Shown here one piece after another: positions 1 to 4,603 of a DNA stretch of 5,778 nt; position 1 is the first letter of the stretch; each line of letters opens with the position of its first letter. The notes below the pieces were generated by a model. That model searched no databases. It was given only the letters and a program-made list of their open reading frames with translations, and was not told the DNA's origin. Source of the stretch: C7867-001 sp049298935 (GTDB lineage Bacteria; Patescibacteriota; Minisyncoccia; Phycocordibacterales; Phycocordibacteraceae); assembly GCA_049298935.1 (NCBI GenBank), contig JBAQWN010000018.1, positions 1-5,778 on the forward strand, in the 5' to 3' direction. The position numbers were made by a program, and so were the translations under genes.

Positions 1-616
<616 letters not shown>

Positions 617-626
<10 letters not shown>

Positions 627-740
627 CGGAGACCTATATATCACTTTTATTCCACACGAAATGTTCGTGCGGAACTTTCACATTTCATTTCGCCCGCGAC
701 TTTGTCGCGGGCATGAATCGTTGCGTTAACAACGATTCAT
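617..740 (-). other. Hairpin cluster in the pre-23S leader
   Basis: Four hairpins occur back to back just before the mature 23S 5' end. They are 713-723 with 730-740 (11 bp, loop of 6), 692-700 with 704-712 (9 bp, GC-rich, loop of 3), 650-660 with 664-674 (11 bp including one G-U, loop of 3), and 617-621 with 629-633 (5 bp, at the 5' boundary itself). None is followed by a U-tract on the minus strand, so they do not look like terminators. The likely role, by inference, is folding and RNase processing of the rRNA precursor. Confidence 0.7.
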
Positions 741-756
741 CTAATGCATATTCGTA

Positions 757-768
757 TGTCAAAAAGCA
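757..768 (-). promoter_or_regulatory. boxA rRNA antitermination element
   Basis: The minus strand reads TGCTTTTTGACA. This matches 11 of 12 positions of the general boxA pattern TGYTCTTTRAMA and 10 of 12 of the E. coli rrn boxA TGCTCTTTAACA. BoxA RNA binds NusB-NusE (S10) and protects rRNA transcription from Rho and from pausing. The element lies 131 nt before the estimated mature 23S 5' end and just after the stem-loop at 784-812, an order like the boxB-boxA arrangement of E. coli rrn leaders. Its last six bases also spell TTGACA, but no good -10 follows, so boxA is the better reading. Confidence 0.65.
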
Positions 769-783
769 GTGTCCATCTTGAAA

Positions 784-812
784 CGAAAGAACCGCCAGAA
801 GCGGTTCTTTCG
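784..812 (-). other. Leader stem-loop before boxA (boxB-like, or a terminator)
   Basis: The arms CGAAAGAACCGC (784-795) and its exact complement (801-812) form a 12-bp stem with a 5-nt loop, UUCUG on the minus strand. The downstream tail is only GUUUCAAG, a poor U-tract. Because boxA follows within 20 nt, a boxB-like position in the rRNA leader is favoured. If it does terminate, the promoter at 888-916 would instead make a separate RNA of about 100 nt. Confidence 0.55.
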
Positions 813-838
813 CGTTTACACGCGCGGGCCTTACGGCC
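811..838 (-). other. Two adjacent GUAA-tetraloop hairpins in the rRNA leader
   Basis: On the minus strand, GGCC-GUAA-GGCC (827-838) is followed after two bases by CGCGU-GUAA-ACGCG (811-824). Both loops are GNRA tetraloops with the same sequence. The second stem shares two bases with the larger hairpin at 784-812, so the two could be alternative folds. They lie about 45-70 nt downstream of the predicted transcription start. No known RNA family was recognised. Confidence 0.5.
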
Positions 839-887
839 TATCCGCTCCTTAAAGTTGAGTCCTTTCGGTTCGTAGACACGTAGAGGG

Positions 888-916
888 AGTATAGACGAGG
901 GCGCTTACGAAGTCAA
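888..916 (-). promoter_or_regulatory. Sigma70-type promoter of the 23S unit
   Basis: The -35 box TTGACT (911-916), a 17-bp spacer and the -10 box TATACT (888-893) make a near-consensus vegetative promoter, the best in the window. Transcription should start near 881 and run through the structured leader and boxA into 23S. It lies 10 bp beyond the terminator hairpin at 926-950, so the rRNA unit is insulated from the genes upstream. A separate promoter directly in front of 23S is the main evidence that 23S is not part of a 16S-23S operon here. Confidence 0.75.
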
Positions 917-925
917 CATAAACAG

Positions 926-950
926 AACGCCCCCGCAAAGCGGGGGCGTT
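926..950 (-). terminator. Terminator hairpin, orphan copy
   Basis: AACGCCCCCGC (926-936) and its exact complement (940-950) form an 11-bp, very GC-rich stem with a 3-nt loop. The minus-strand tail is GUUCUGUUUAUGUUG, moderately U-rich. This is the shorter copy of the hairpin at 1874-1908, carried inside the 66-bp direct repeat. It would stop transcripts from the peptidoglycan-binding gene before the rRNA promoter. Confidence 0.7.
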
Positions 951-991
951 TGTTGCCACTAAAACCGAGGGAATTAGTCCCTGATCTCTGC
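926..991 (-). repeat. 66-bp direct repeat, copy 1 (orphan 3' end of the membrane protein gene)
   Basis: All 66 bases are identical to 1879-1944, and identity stops sharply at both ends. On the minus strand the copy contains GCAGAGATCAGGGACTAA, the last five codons and stop (AEIRD) of the membrane protein gene at 1927-2610, then its 3' UTR and terminator stem. Here the codons are not attached to the rest of that gene; they follow the decayed remnant at 1017-1172. Copy 2 is the functional context, so copy 1 is the displaced one. Confidence 0.95.
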
Positions 992-1016
992 ACAATGTAC
1001 CCTTCTTCTGTTGTAT

Positions 1017-1172
1017 CTAGATTGAGTAGAGTGCGTTAAGCTTTGTGCGCGTAGCGAGACCAACAAAACCAGTCGCGTTAATTCCCCATTCAGCCCAGCT
1101 CACATTGACAACATCTTCTGCGTTGTATTGTGTTTTGTCGACAGTGATTGTTGGGGGGGGGAGCTGAGGTGA
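1017..1172 (-). pseudogene. Frame-shifted 3' remnant: Ig-like plus peptidoglycan-binding sequence
   Basis: A reading frame directly behind the gene at 1180-1803, shifted by one base, encodes 51 residues ending at a TAG. It reads ...PPPTITVDKTQYNAEDVV, typical of the first strands of an Ig-like domain, then WGINATGFVGLATRTKLNAL, typical of the end of a peptidoglycan-binding domain (compare VGINPTGYFGPKSREEF in the intact gene). The middle of both domains is missing, suggesting an internal deletion. It lacks a start codon. In the frame of the upstream gene, the sequence after its TAA reads AVVTSAPPP, and that would join this remnant if the run of nine C were eight. So the original protein probably continued through here and later gained a stop and a slip in the C tract. 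A domain fusion with an unseen function is less likely. Confidence 0.65.
1153..1161. repeat. Nine-base G/C homopolymer tract
   Basis: Nine consecutive G on the plus strand (C on the minus strand) lie at the junction between the upstream gene's frame and that of the remnant. Runs this long slip in replication and are also error-prone in sequencing. Eight C would put AVVTSAPPP in frame with TITVDKTQYN. Confidence 0.9.
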
Positions 1173-1179
1173 CTACTGC

Positions 1180-1803
1180 TTACTTGCAGATCCCTTTGTA
1201 GAGATATGAAGCCTTATCATTGATGAATGCAGTTTCATTGTCATAGGTCTTCGGCTGTGGCATTACCTGAGCACAGGACATACCAGCGGAACAGACAGGC
1301 ATAGGTGGCTGTCCGCATAGAGGGAAAGAATATTGATTAACATGATCTGTTATCGGCGACACATTCACAGTTAACCCGTTCATGGTACTGAACTCTTCGC
1401 GACTCTTAGGTCCAAAATAGCCAGTCGGATTAATACCAACCGCCATCTGCCACTTACTAAGTGCACCCTTCGTGAGCGGACCGAAAACGCCCGTTGCATT
1501 GGTCGATAGATATCCCTTAGCAATGAGTTCGTTCTGAAGAACAATCACATCTGCACCTGTTGAGCCAACCATGAGATCCTTTGTGAGATGAGGAGGAGAG
1601 GAGGGAGGTATCTCAACTGAAGAATTGGTACTGCCAGTAAGAGCGATCTGTACATTCGCTATCATCGAACTGTCTGCTCCGAATGAGGAGAGGAGAGCGA
1701 TAACCGCATTCACTTGCGAAGAAGTGAGTCCGCCAGCGTGAGTTGTGAGAGGTGAGATGAGCAAGGTGAACACGAAGATGGCGATGACAATGTATTTGTT
1801 CAT
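1180..1803 (-). CDS. Secreted peptidoglycan-binding protein with C-terminal Cys-rich (Kazal-like) domain
   Basis: This 207-residue protein begins with a Sec signal peptide (positive MNK, hydrophobic residues 4-19, likely cleavage after THA at 23). Residues 26-55 (LTSSQVNAVIALLSSFGADS) form a short helical segment of a kind I associate with CPR surface proteins. Residues 72-142 are a peptidoglycan-binding (PG_binding_1) module: GSTGADVIVLQNELIAKGYL, then GVFGPLTKGAL and GINPTGYFGPKSREEF. Residues 160-206 contain Cys163, 171, 177 and 206 with MPQPKTYDNE and YLYKGIC. This resembles a Kazal-type inhibitor fold, but the Cys expected after YDNE is Thr, so inhibitor function is doubtful. The likely location is the cell wall or surface. 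The ATG at 1803 gives a complete signal peptide and has no Shine-Dalgarno sequence. The gene lies between two 66-bp repeats, and the TAA is followed by remnant coding sequence, so the protein is probably a shortened form. Confidence 0.85.
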   Translation of the reverse strand: MNKYIVIAIFVFTLLISPLTTHAGGLTSSQVNAVIALLSSFGADSSMIANVQIALTGSTNSSVEIPPSSPPHLTKDLMVGSTGADVIVLQNELIAKGYLSTNATGVFGPLTKGALSKWQMAVGINPTGYFGPKSREEFSTMNGLTVNVSPITDHVNQYSFPLCGQPPMPVCSAGMSCAQVMPQPKTYDNETAFINDKASYLYKGICK

Positions 1804-1832
1804 TATGGGTTAGTTGATTGGTTAACTCTTAT

Positions 1833-1841
1833 AGCATACCA
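1833..1841 (-). promoter_or_regulatory. Candidate extended -10 promoter of the peptidoglycan-binding gene
   Basis: The minus strand reads TGGTATGCT, a TG-N extended -10 with TATGCT at 1833-1838. There is no convincing -35 at 16-18 bp. The start would be near 1826, leaving a 5' UTR of about 22 nt without a Shine-Dalgarno sequence. The strong terminator just upstream implies that the gene needs its own promoter. Confidence 0.4.
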
Positions 1842-1873
1842 CCCCACTATAAATTAAACTGAGTGGGGGACAA

Positions 1874-1908
1874 CAACAAACGCCCCCGCAAAGCGGGGGC
1901 GTTTGTTG
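1874..1908 (-). terminator. Strong terminator of the membrane protein gene
   Basis: CAACAAACGCCCCCGC (1874-1889) and its exact complement (1893-1908) form a perfect 16-bp stem with a 3-nt loop. It starts 18 bp past the stop codon of the gene at 1927-2610. The minus-strand tail GUUUGUUGUUGUC is U-rich. Being nearly symmetrical, it could also act on plus-strand transcripts. Confidence 0.85.
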
Positions 1909-1944
1909 CCACTAAAACCGAGGGAATTAGTCCCTGATCTCTGC
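1879..1944 (-). repeat. 66-bp direct repeat, copy 2 (native 3' end and terminator)
   Basis: Identical to 926-991, 953 bp away. This copy includes the last five codons and stop of the intact membrane protein gene plus most of its terminator, so it is in its native context. The repeats bound a unit that carries the peptidoglycan-binding gene and its remnant. Confidence 0.95.
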
Positions 1945-2610
1945 CTGGAGACGATCGATATAACGTTCTGCCGCCTTCTGTCCACCAAGACCAAAGGCGA
2001 GGCCGATGGCAAGGGATACGGCGATAACAACACCTGTGAAAAGCATCTGTACGAATGCCGTTGCGACATTGAGCTGAGCGAGGGCCGCAAGAAGCGCAAA
2101 TATCCAGATTGCATATTGCGCGACTTTGCCGAGGAAGCCAGCCGAATGAAGAGCGGCTACCTTTGCTGATCCTTCAACAACACTTCTCACCGCATCTGCG
2201 ACAACTGCCGCAACGAGAAGAATCAAGACGGCAACAATCACCTGAGGCAAGTAGCCAAGTACAACATCCTTAATGAATAGGTTAACCGTCGTCAATTGAA
2301 GAACATCAAGAGATGCTACCAAGAAGACGATAATAAAGAACCATTCAACAAGGAATCCTACAAACCGACCTACCGAGAGTTCGAAACCTGCACGCGAAAG
2401 AGCGCGCTCGAGACCAGTCGATTTGAGAACATGATCGATGCGAAGCGCATTTACGATCTGAGTGACTGCTCGACCGAGACCAGCACCAACGAGCCATCCG
2501 ACGATGAAGATAATGATTGCAACTATGAGGTTCGGGACGAACGCCATAACCCCAGAGAAAAGATTCTGAAAAGACTGACTCAACACATCTGCCCAAGTAG
2601 TAAGACCCAT
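1927..2610 (-). CDS. TM_helix-family membrane protein related to MscS channels, lacking the cytoplasmic domain
   Basis: This 227-residue integral membrane protein has about five hydrophobic segments: residues 22-47, 81-105, 118-142, 158-180 and 186-208. It fits the conserved TM helix family (Pfam TM_helix, CmpX-like): a VPNLIVAIIIFIVGWLVG repeat near the start, a second related segment LPQVIVAVLILLVAAVVAD, and the closing motif AIGLAFGLGGQKAAERYID. That last segment resembles the pore helix of small-conductance mechanosensitive channels, but the protein stops 19 residues after GLGG and has no MscS beta-domain. A channel or membrane-stress role is inferred from the family only. The ATG at 2610 fits the family N-terminus (amphipathic WADVLSQSFQNLFSG first). 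No Shine-Dalgarno sequence is visible. It lies 75 bp behind the regulator gene and ends in a strong terminator; its last codons are duplicated at 974-991. Confidence 0.85.
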   Translation of the reverse strand: MGLTTWADVLSQSFQNLFSGVMAFVPNLIVAIIIFIVGWLVGAGLGRAVTQIVNALRIDHVLKSTGLERALSRAGFELSVGRFVGFLVEWFFIIVFLVASLDVLQLTTVNLFIKDVVLGYLPQVIVAVLILLVAAVVADAVRSVVEGSAKVAALHSAGFLGKVAQYAIWIFALLAALAQLNVATAFVQMLFTGVVIAVSLAIGLAFGLGGQKAAERYIDRLQAEIRD

Positions 2611-2673
2611 AATATGTAATGTATTATTTATATGACTAATGACTCGTGCCTTTTTACGCGAGTATCTACTGAG

Positions 2674-2679
2674 AGTATA
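2674..2679 (-). promoter_or_regulatory. Possible -10 box before the membrane protein gene
   Basis: TATACT lies in the gap after the regulator's stop, the same hexamer as in the 23S promoter. The best -35 match, TCGACA (2700-2705), is 20 bp away, which is too far for a standard promoter. Co-transcription with the regulator gene is equally possible. If used, the 5' UTR would be nearly 60 nt. Confidence 0.3.
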
Positions 2680-2685
2680 GCACTT

Positions 2686-3255
2686 TTAGCTCCTAATCTT
2701 GTCGATGAGTACGCGATGTGGATAATCAAATACGTCTCGCAAAAGTCGATCATACACTCCGAGACGGTATTTGAAATCGACCGTGGTAAATGACGCATAG
2801 CGGATCTCGCGCCCCAGATCAGCTTCCAGTGAACGTATTGCCGCCGCAAGAGTGCGCTCATTCAAATTATCACCAGCAATAAGCATATCAACCTGCGGTT
2901 CAATCACTCCTATAAAAAATCCAGAGAGAACAATGAGTCGCGGGATCCCTGCGCGACGCACTGCGGTAATGACGTCTTTCGAGCGCACATTCGTCGTGTC
3001 ACGAATAAACGTATCGAGCTCAGCAAGATGTTCGAAATTCTGATTCAACTGATAACGCGCCGCGGAGTGTACCCCTTTCTTGCGAACGAGACCCGCGGCA
3101 CTGAGTTCAGCTAACTCTCCTCGCACCGTAGACACGCTTAGTTTCGTACGCTCGGCGATTGTCGATAAAGCGAGGCTCGCGCTCTTATTAAAGATAAAAA
3201 GACGCAACATCTTGAGCCGTGCCGGTGAACCGAAGATCTTCGCTATAGATTCCAT
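2686..3255 (-). CDS. Winged-helix regulator with C-terminal nucleotidyltransferase-like domain
   Basis: This is a 189-residue cytoplasmic protein. Residues 1-75 are an ArsR/MarR-type winged helix: IFGSPARLKMLRLF, then STIAERTKLSVSTVRGELAE as the helix-turn-helix, then LVRKKGVHSAARYQLN as the wing. Residues 95-185 resemble the nucleotidyltransferase fold found behind such winged helices: LIVLSGFFIGVIEPQVDMLIAGD, then LEADLGREIRYASFTTVDF and LLRDVFDYPHRVLI. The GSxxxG...DxD catalytic motif is only partly kept (one Asp in VDMLIAGD), so catalysis is unlikely and ligand sensing is a guess. It is transcribed from its own promoter after the rplL terminator. The membrane protein gene 75 bp downstream may be its target or operon partner. 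The first ATG at 3255 is supported by the fit of MESIAKIFGS to the family start. Confidence 0.8.
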   Translation of the reverse strand: MESIAKIFGSPARLKMLRLFIFNKSASLALSTIAERTKLSVSTVRGELAELSAAGLVRKKGVHSAARYQLNQNFEHLAELDTFIRDTTNVRSKDVITAVRRAGIPRLIVLSGFFIGVIEPQVDMLIAGDNLNERTLAAAIRSLEADLGREIRYASFTTVDFKYRLGVYDRLLRDVFDYPHRVLIDKIRS

Positions 3256-3261
3256 AATGTC

Positions 3262-3290
3262 GCCAGTGTAGACGTTTTACCCGCCAAAAG
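3262..3290 (-). promoter_or_regulatory. Promoter of the regulator gene, probably giving a leaderless mRNA
   Basis: The -10 box TACACT (3262-3267) and -35 box TTGCTT (3285-3290) are separated by 17 bp. Only nine bases separate the -10 box from the ATG at 3255, so transcription would start 0-3 nt before the start codon. There is no Shine-Dalgarno sequence, which fits leaderless translation. The -35 box abuts the rplL terminator stem and lies in its U-rich tail. Confidence 0.5.
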
Positions 3291-3325
3291 CAAAACACAC
3301 CCTGCATCTTGCGGGGCGTGTTTTG
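3291..3325 (-). terminator. Terminator of the rplJ-rplL operon
   Basis: The arms 3291-3305 and 3311-3325 form a 15-position stem with one mismatch (3299/3317) and one G-U pair (3303/3313), closed by a 5-nt loop. On the minus strand the stem ends GUGUUUUG and is followed by CUUUUGG, a short U-tract. It starts 19 bp past the rplL stop. Confidence 0.8.
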
Positions 3326-3344
3326 TGTTGCACAATTTACTGAC

Positions 3345-3779
3345 TTATTTAAGAGTTACTTTTGCTCCAGCGTCCGTCAATTTCTTGGCGAGCTCAGCAG
3401 CATCTTCTTTCTTCATGCCCGTCTTCAACATCGAAGGGGCGGCATCAACAAGATCCTTTGCCTCCTTGAGACCGAGGGAGAGTGCCTCCTTCACGACCTT
3501 GATAACAGCTATCTTTGTCGCTCCAGAATCGGTAAGTTCGACATCAGCGGTCGACTTCCCCTCTTCTGCAGGACCTGCTGCTGCAGATCCTGATGCCGCG
3601 ACAGCCGCAGCACTCACGCCAAACTTCTTCTCAAAAACTTTCACAAGCTCAGAGAGCTCGAGGACAGTCATCGTCTCAATCTCCTCAACAAGCTTCTTGA
3701 ACTTTGCTGGTACCTCAAACGTCTCTTCTACTGGCGCAATCGCTACAGGAGCGACTACCTCTGGGTTTGTTTCCTCCAT
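3345..3779 (-). CDS. rplL: Ribosomal protein bL12 (L7/L12)
   Basis: This is the multicopy stalk protein of the large subunit; it recruits and stimulates translational GTPases. At 144 residues it is longer than the usual 120-130. About 24 extra residues come first (EETNPEVVAPVAIAPVEE), acidic and Pro/Ala/Val-rich. The dimerisation domain follows (about 27-60: FKKLVEEIETMTVLELSELV, then FEKKFGVSAAA), then an Ala/Gly hinge (61-74). The factor-binding domain ends the protein (about 75-144: GATKIAVIKVV, LGLKEAKDLVDAAP, AGAKVTLK), with the hallmark KxAVIK and GLKEAKDLV segments intact. It starts 21 bp after rplJ, so the two are co-transcribed. No Shine-Dalgarno sequence precedes the ATG; oddly, GGAGG occurs directly after it (ATGGAGGAA). 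The next in-frame Met lies inside the dimerisation domain, so the ATG at 3779 stands. Confidence 0.98.
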   Translation of the reverse strand: MEETNPEVVAPVAIAPVEETFEVPAKFKKLVEEIETMTVLELSELVKVFEKKFGVSAAAVAASGSAAAGPAEEGKSTADVELTDSGATKIAVIKVVKEALSLGLKEAKDLVDAAPSMLKTGMKKEDAAELAKKLTDAGAKVTLK

Positions 3780-3800
3780 ACAAGTATGAGTTATAGATTA

Positions 3801-4298
3801 TTAAGCCTTCTTCTCGCGAACCTTATCGAGCGCTATCACGAACCCTTGTATCGGACTATTGATGATATTCACAAACATGCCACGCAAAACAGGCATAGGA
3901 GGAATAGTTGCAATAGCAAGTGCCGCAGGCGCATCGATAAACGCGTTTTCGAATACTCCACCGAGAAGAGTGAGCGCCGCGCCCTTCAACTTCTTACCAA
4001 AAGTATACGTACCTCGTGTTGGTGCCGTAACATCAGTTGAAGCTGTCCAAGCAATCGCCACTTCGCCAGGAAGCTCTGGCACCGTACCAGTGTATCCCTG
4101 CTTCTCAAGTGCCTTGCGAATAAGAGTCTTCTTCGCGACATAATAGCGTACGCCCGCACTGGAGAGCTCTTTGCGCATCTTTGAAGCATCAGCGACCGTG
4201 AGCTTGGTAAAGCCGACAAACGCGACCGATGACGCTTCTTTAAAAGCGTCGGTGAGCTTCGCGATAATTTCGCGCTTCTTGTCTTTTGATATTGCCAT
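3801..4298 (-). CDS. rplJ: Ribosomal protein uL10
   Basis: L10 anchors the L7/L12 dimers to 23S rRNA and, in many bacteria, represses its own operon by binding the mRNA leader. The 165 residues are the usual length. The N-terminal RNA-binding domain shows KREIIAKLTDAFKEASSVAF, the conserved MRKELSSAGVRYYVAKKTLI near residues 41-60, and PGEVAIAW. The C-terminal part, ending FVIALDKVREKKA, is the helix that binds L12 dimers. The ATG at 4298 begins MAISKDKK, as expected for the family; no Shine-Dalgarno sequence is present. The gene follows an L10-type leader and a promoter, and leads into rplL after 21 bp. Confidence 0.98.
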   Translation of the reverse strand: MAISKDKKREIIAKLTDAFKEASSVAFVGFTKLTVADASKMRKELSSAGVRYYVAKKTLIRKALEKQGYTGTVPELPGEVAIAWTASTDVTAPTRGTYTFGKKLKGAALTLLGGVFENAFIDAPAALAIATIPPMPVLRGMFVNIINSPIQGFVIALDKVREKKA

Positions 4299-4334
4299 AT
4301 GATTGTGTTCGCACGAACGAAATAAAGGAGAGTT

Positions 4335-4433
4335 CGACCGGTTATCCCGAATACTCGGGAGGTCTCGCCTCGGCAGGTCTTAATGCAATTCCTCGCTTGC
4401 GCTCGGAACCTGCAGCCCACTGTCTTCGGTTCG
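4335..4433 (-). promoter_or_regulatory. L10 leader (autoregulatory RNA of the rplJL operon)
   Basis: The minus-strand RNA before rplJ has the marks of the L10 leader. CCGAAGACAGUGGG (4429-4416) gives the asymmetric kink-turn side. A stem pairs GCAGGU (4413-4408) with ACCUGC (4378-4373), followed by CCUGCCGAGG (4377-4368) that closes the motif. CGAACCG (4433-4427) pairs with CGGUCG (4340-4335) with one bulge to form the base stem. A further 6-bp hairpin, UCCCGA-GUAU-UCGGGA (4360-4345), has no U-tract. In bacteria L10-(L12)4 binds this structure and lowers expression of rplJ and rplL. Recognition is by motif, not by a search. Confidence 0.8.
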
Positions 4434-4443
4434 TACAAAAAGC

Positions 4444-4472
4444 ACTCTATCAGTTGCGAGAGAATACAGCAA
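4444..4472 (-). promoter_or_regulatory. Promoter of the L10 leader and rplJL operon
   Basis: TTGCTG (4467-4472), a 17-bp spacer and TAGAGT (4444-4449) match the vegetative consensus at four positions in each box. The start would fall near 4437, a few bases before the L10 leader, which supports the prediction. The -35 box begins 2 bp after the stop of the small gene at 4474-4590. Confidence 0.55.
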
Positions 4473-4473
4473 A

Positions 4474-4590
4474 TTACATCGCCGCGTTTGCGACATGCAA
4501 TATAACAAGAGCCGACGCTACAATAACTGCAAAGCCCGTACAAAATTTCACGAATTCAACAAAAAACGGCATGGCGCGACGCCCGCTCAC
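4474..4590 (-). CDS. Small single-helix membrane protein (hypothetical)
   Basis: An open frame of 38 codons from GTG (4590), or 32 from ATG (4572), ends in TAA. The protein from the ATG begins MPFFVEFVKFCTGF and continues AVIVASALVILHVANAAM: a short amphipathic start followed by one hydrophobic helix, ending directly after it. I do not recognise the family. It lies 13 bp (GTG) or 31 bp (ATG) after the stop of the TPR membrane protein with no terminator between, so co-transcription is likely. It ends just before the rplJ promoter. The ATG start is preferred because residues added by the GTG start (SGRRA) are not hydrophobic, but they could serve as a positive N-terminus. No Shine-Dalgarno sequence precedes either start. 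The short length makes chance a real alternative. Confidence 0.45.
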   Translation of the reverse strand: MSGRRAMPFFVEFVKFCTGFAVIVASALVILHVANAAM

Positions 4591-4603
4591 CCGTGCACTT
4601 TCT

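Noticed and set aside
734..762. TTGACA at 757-762 as the -35 of a second 23S promoter
   Set aside because: The hexamers at 16-18 bp (ATGAAT, TGAATC, GAATCG) are poor -10 boxes and lie in a hairpin arm; the bases fit boxA much better.
740..1180. tRNA, 5S or the 16S 3' end upstream of 23S
   Set aside because: No GGTTCGAATCC-type T-arm, no 5S core and no GGATCACCTCC end was found on either strand.
1173..1182. Stop-codon recoding to extend the peptidoglycan-binding protein
   Set aside because: The stop is TAA, not the TGA recoded in some CPR groups, and other genes here end in TAA as true stops.
926..1944. Insertion sequence with target-site duplication
   Set aside because: No transposase and no terminal inverted repeats; 66 bp is far longer than transposon target duplications.
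1854..2169. Open frames on both strands over the end of the membrane protein gene
   Set aside because: They are shadows of the gene at 1927-2610, which has helices and a family motif; the shadows have neither.
3325..4143. Plus-strand frames of 94-154 residues antisense to rplL and rplJ
   Set aside because: The sense strand encodes clear L7/L12 and L10; the antisense frames reflect codon bias in Ala/Lys-rich genes.
4345..4360. Hairpin UCCCGA/UCGGGA as an intrinsic terminator before rplJ
   Set aside because: Only 6 bp and no U-tract follows; kept as part of the L10 leader region.
3986..4543. 185-residue minus-strand frame overlapping rplJ and the L10 leader
   Set aside because: It is out of frame with rplJ, rich in Arg, Ser and Cys, and crosses the promoter and structured leader.
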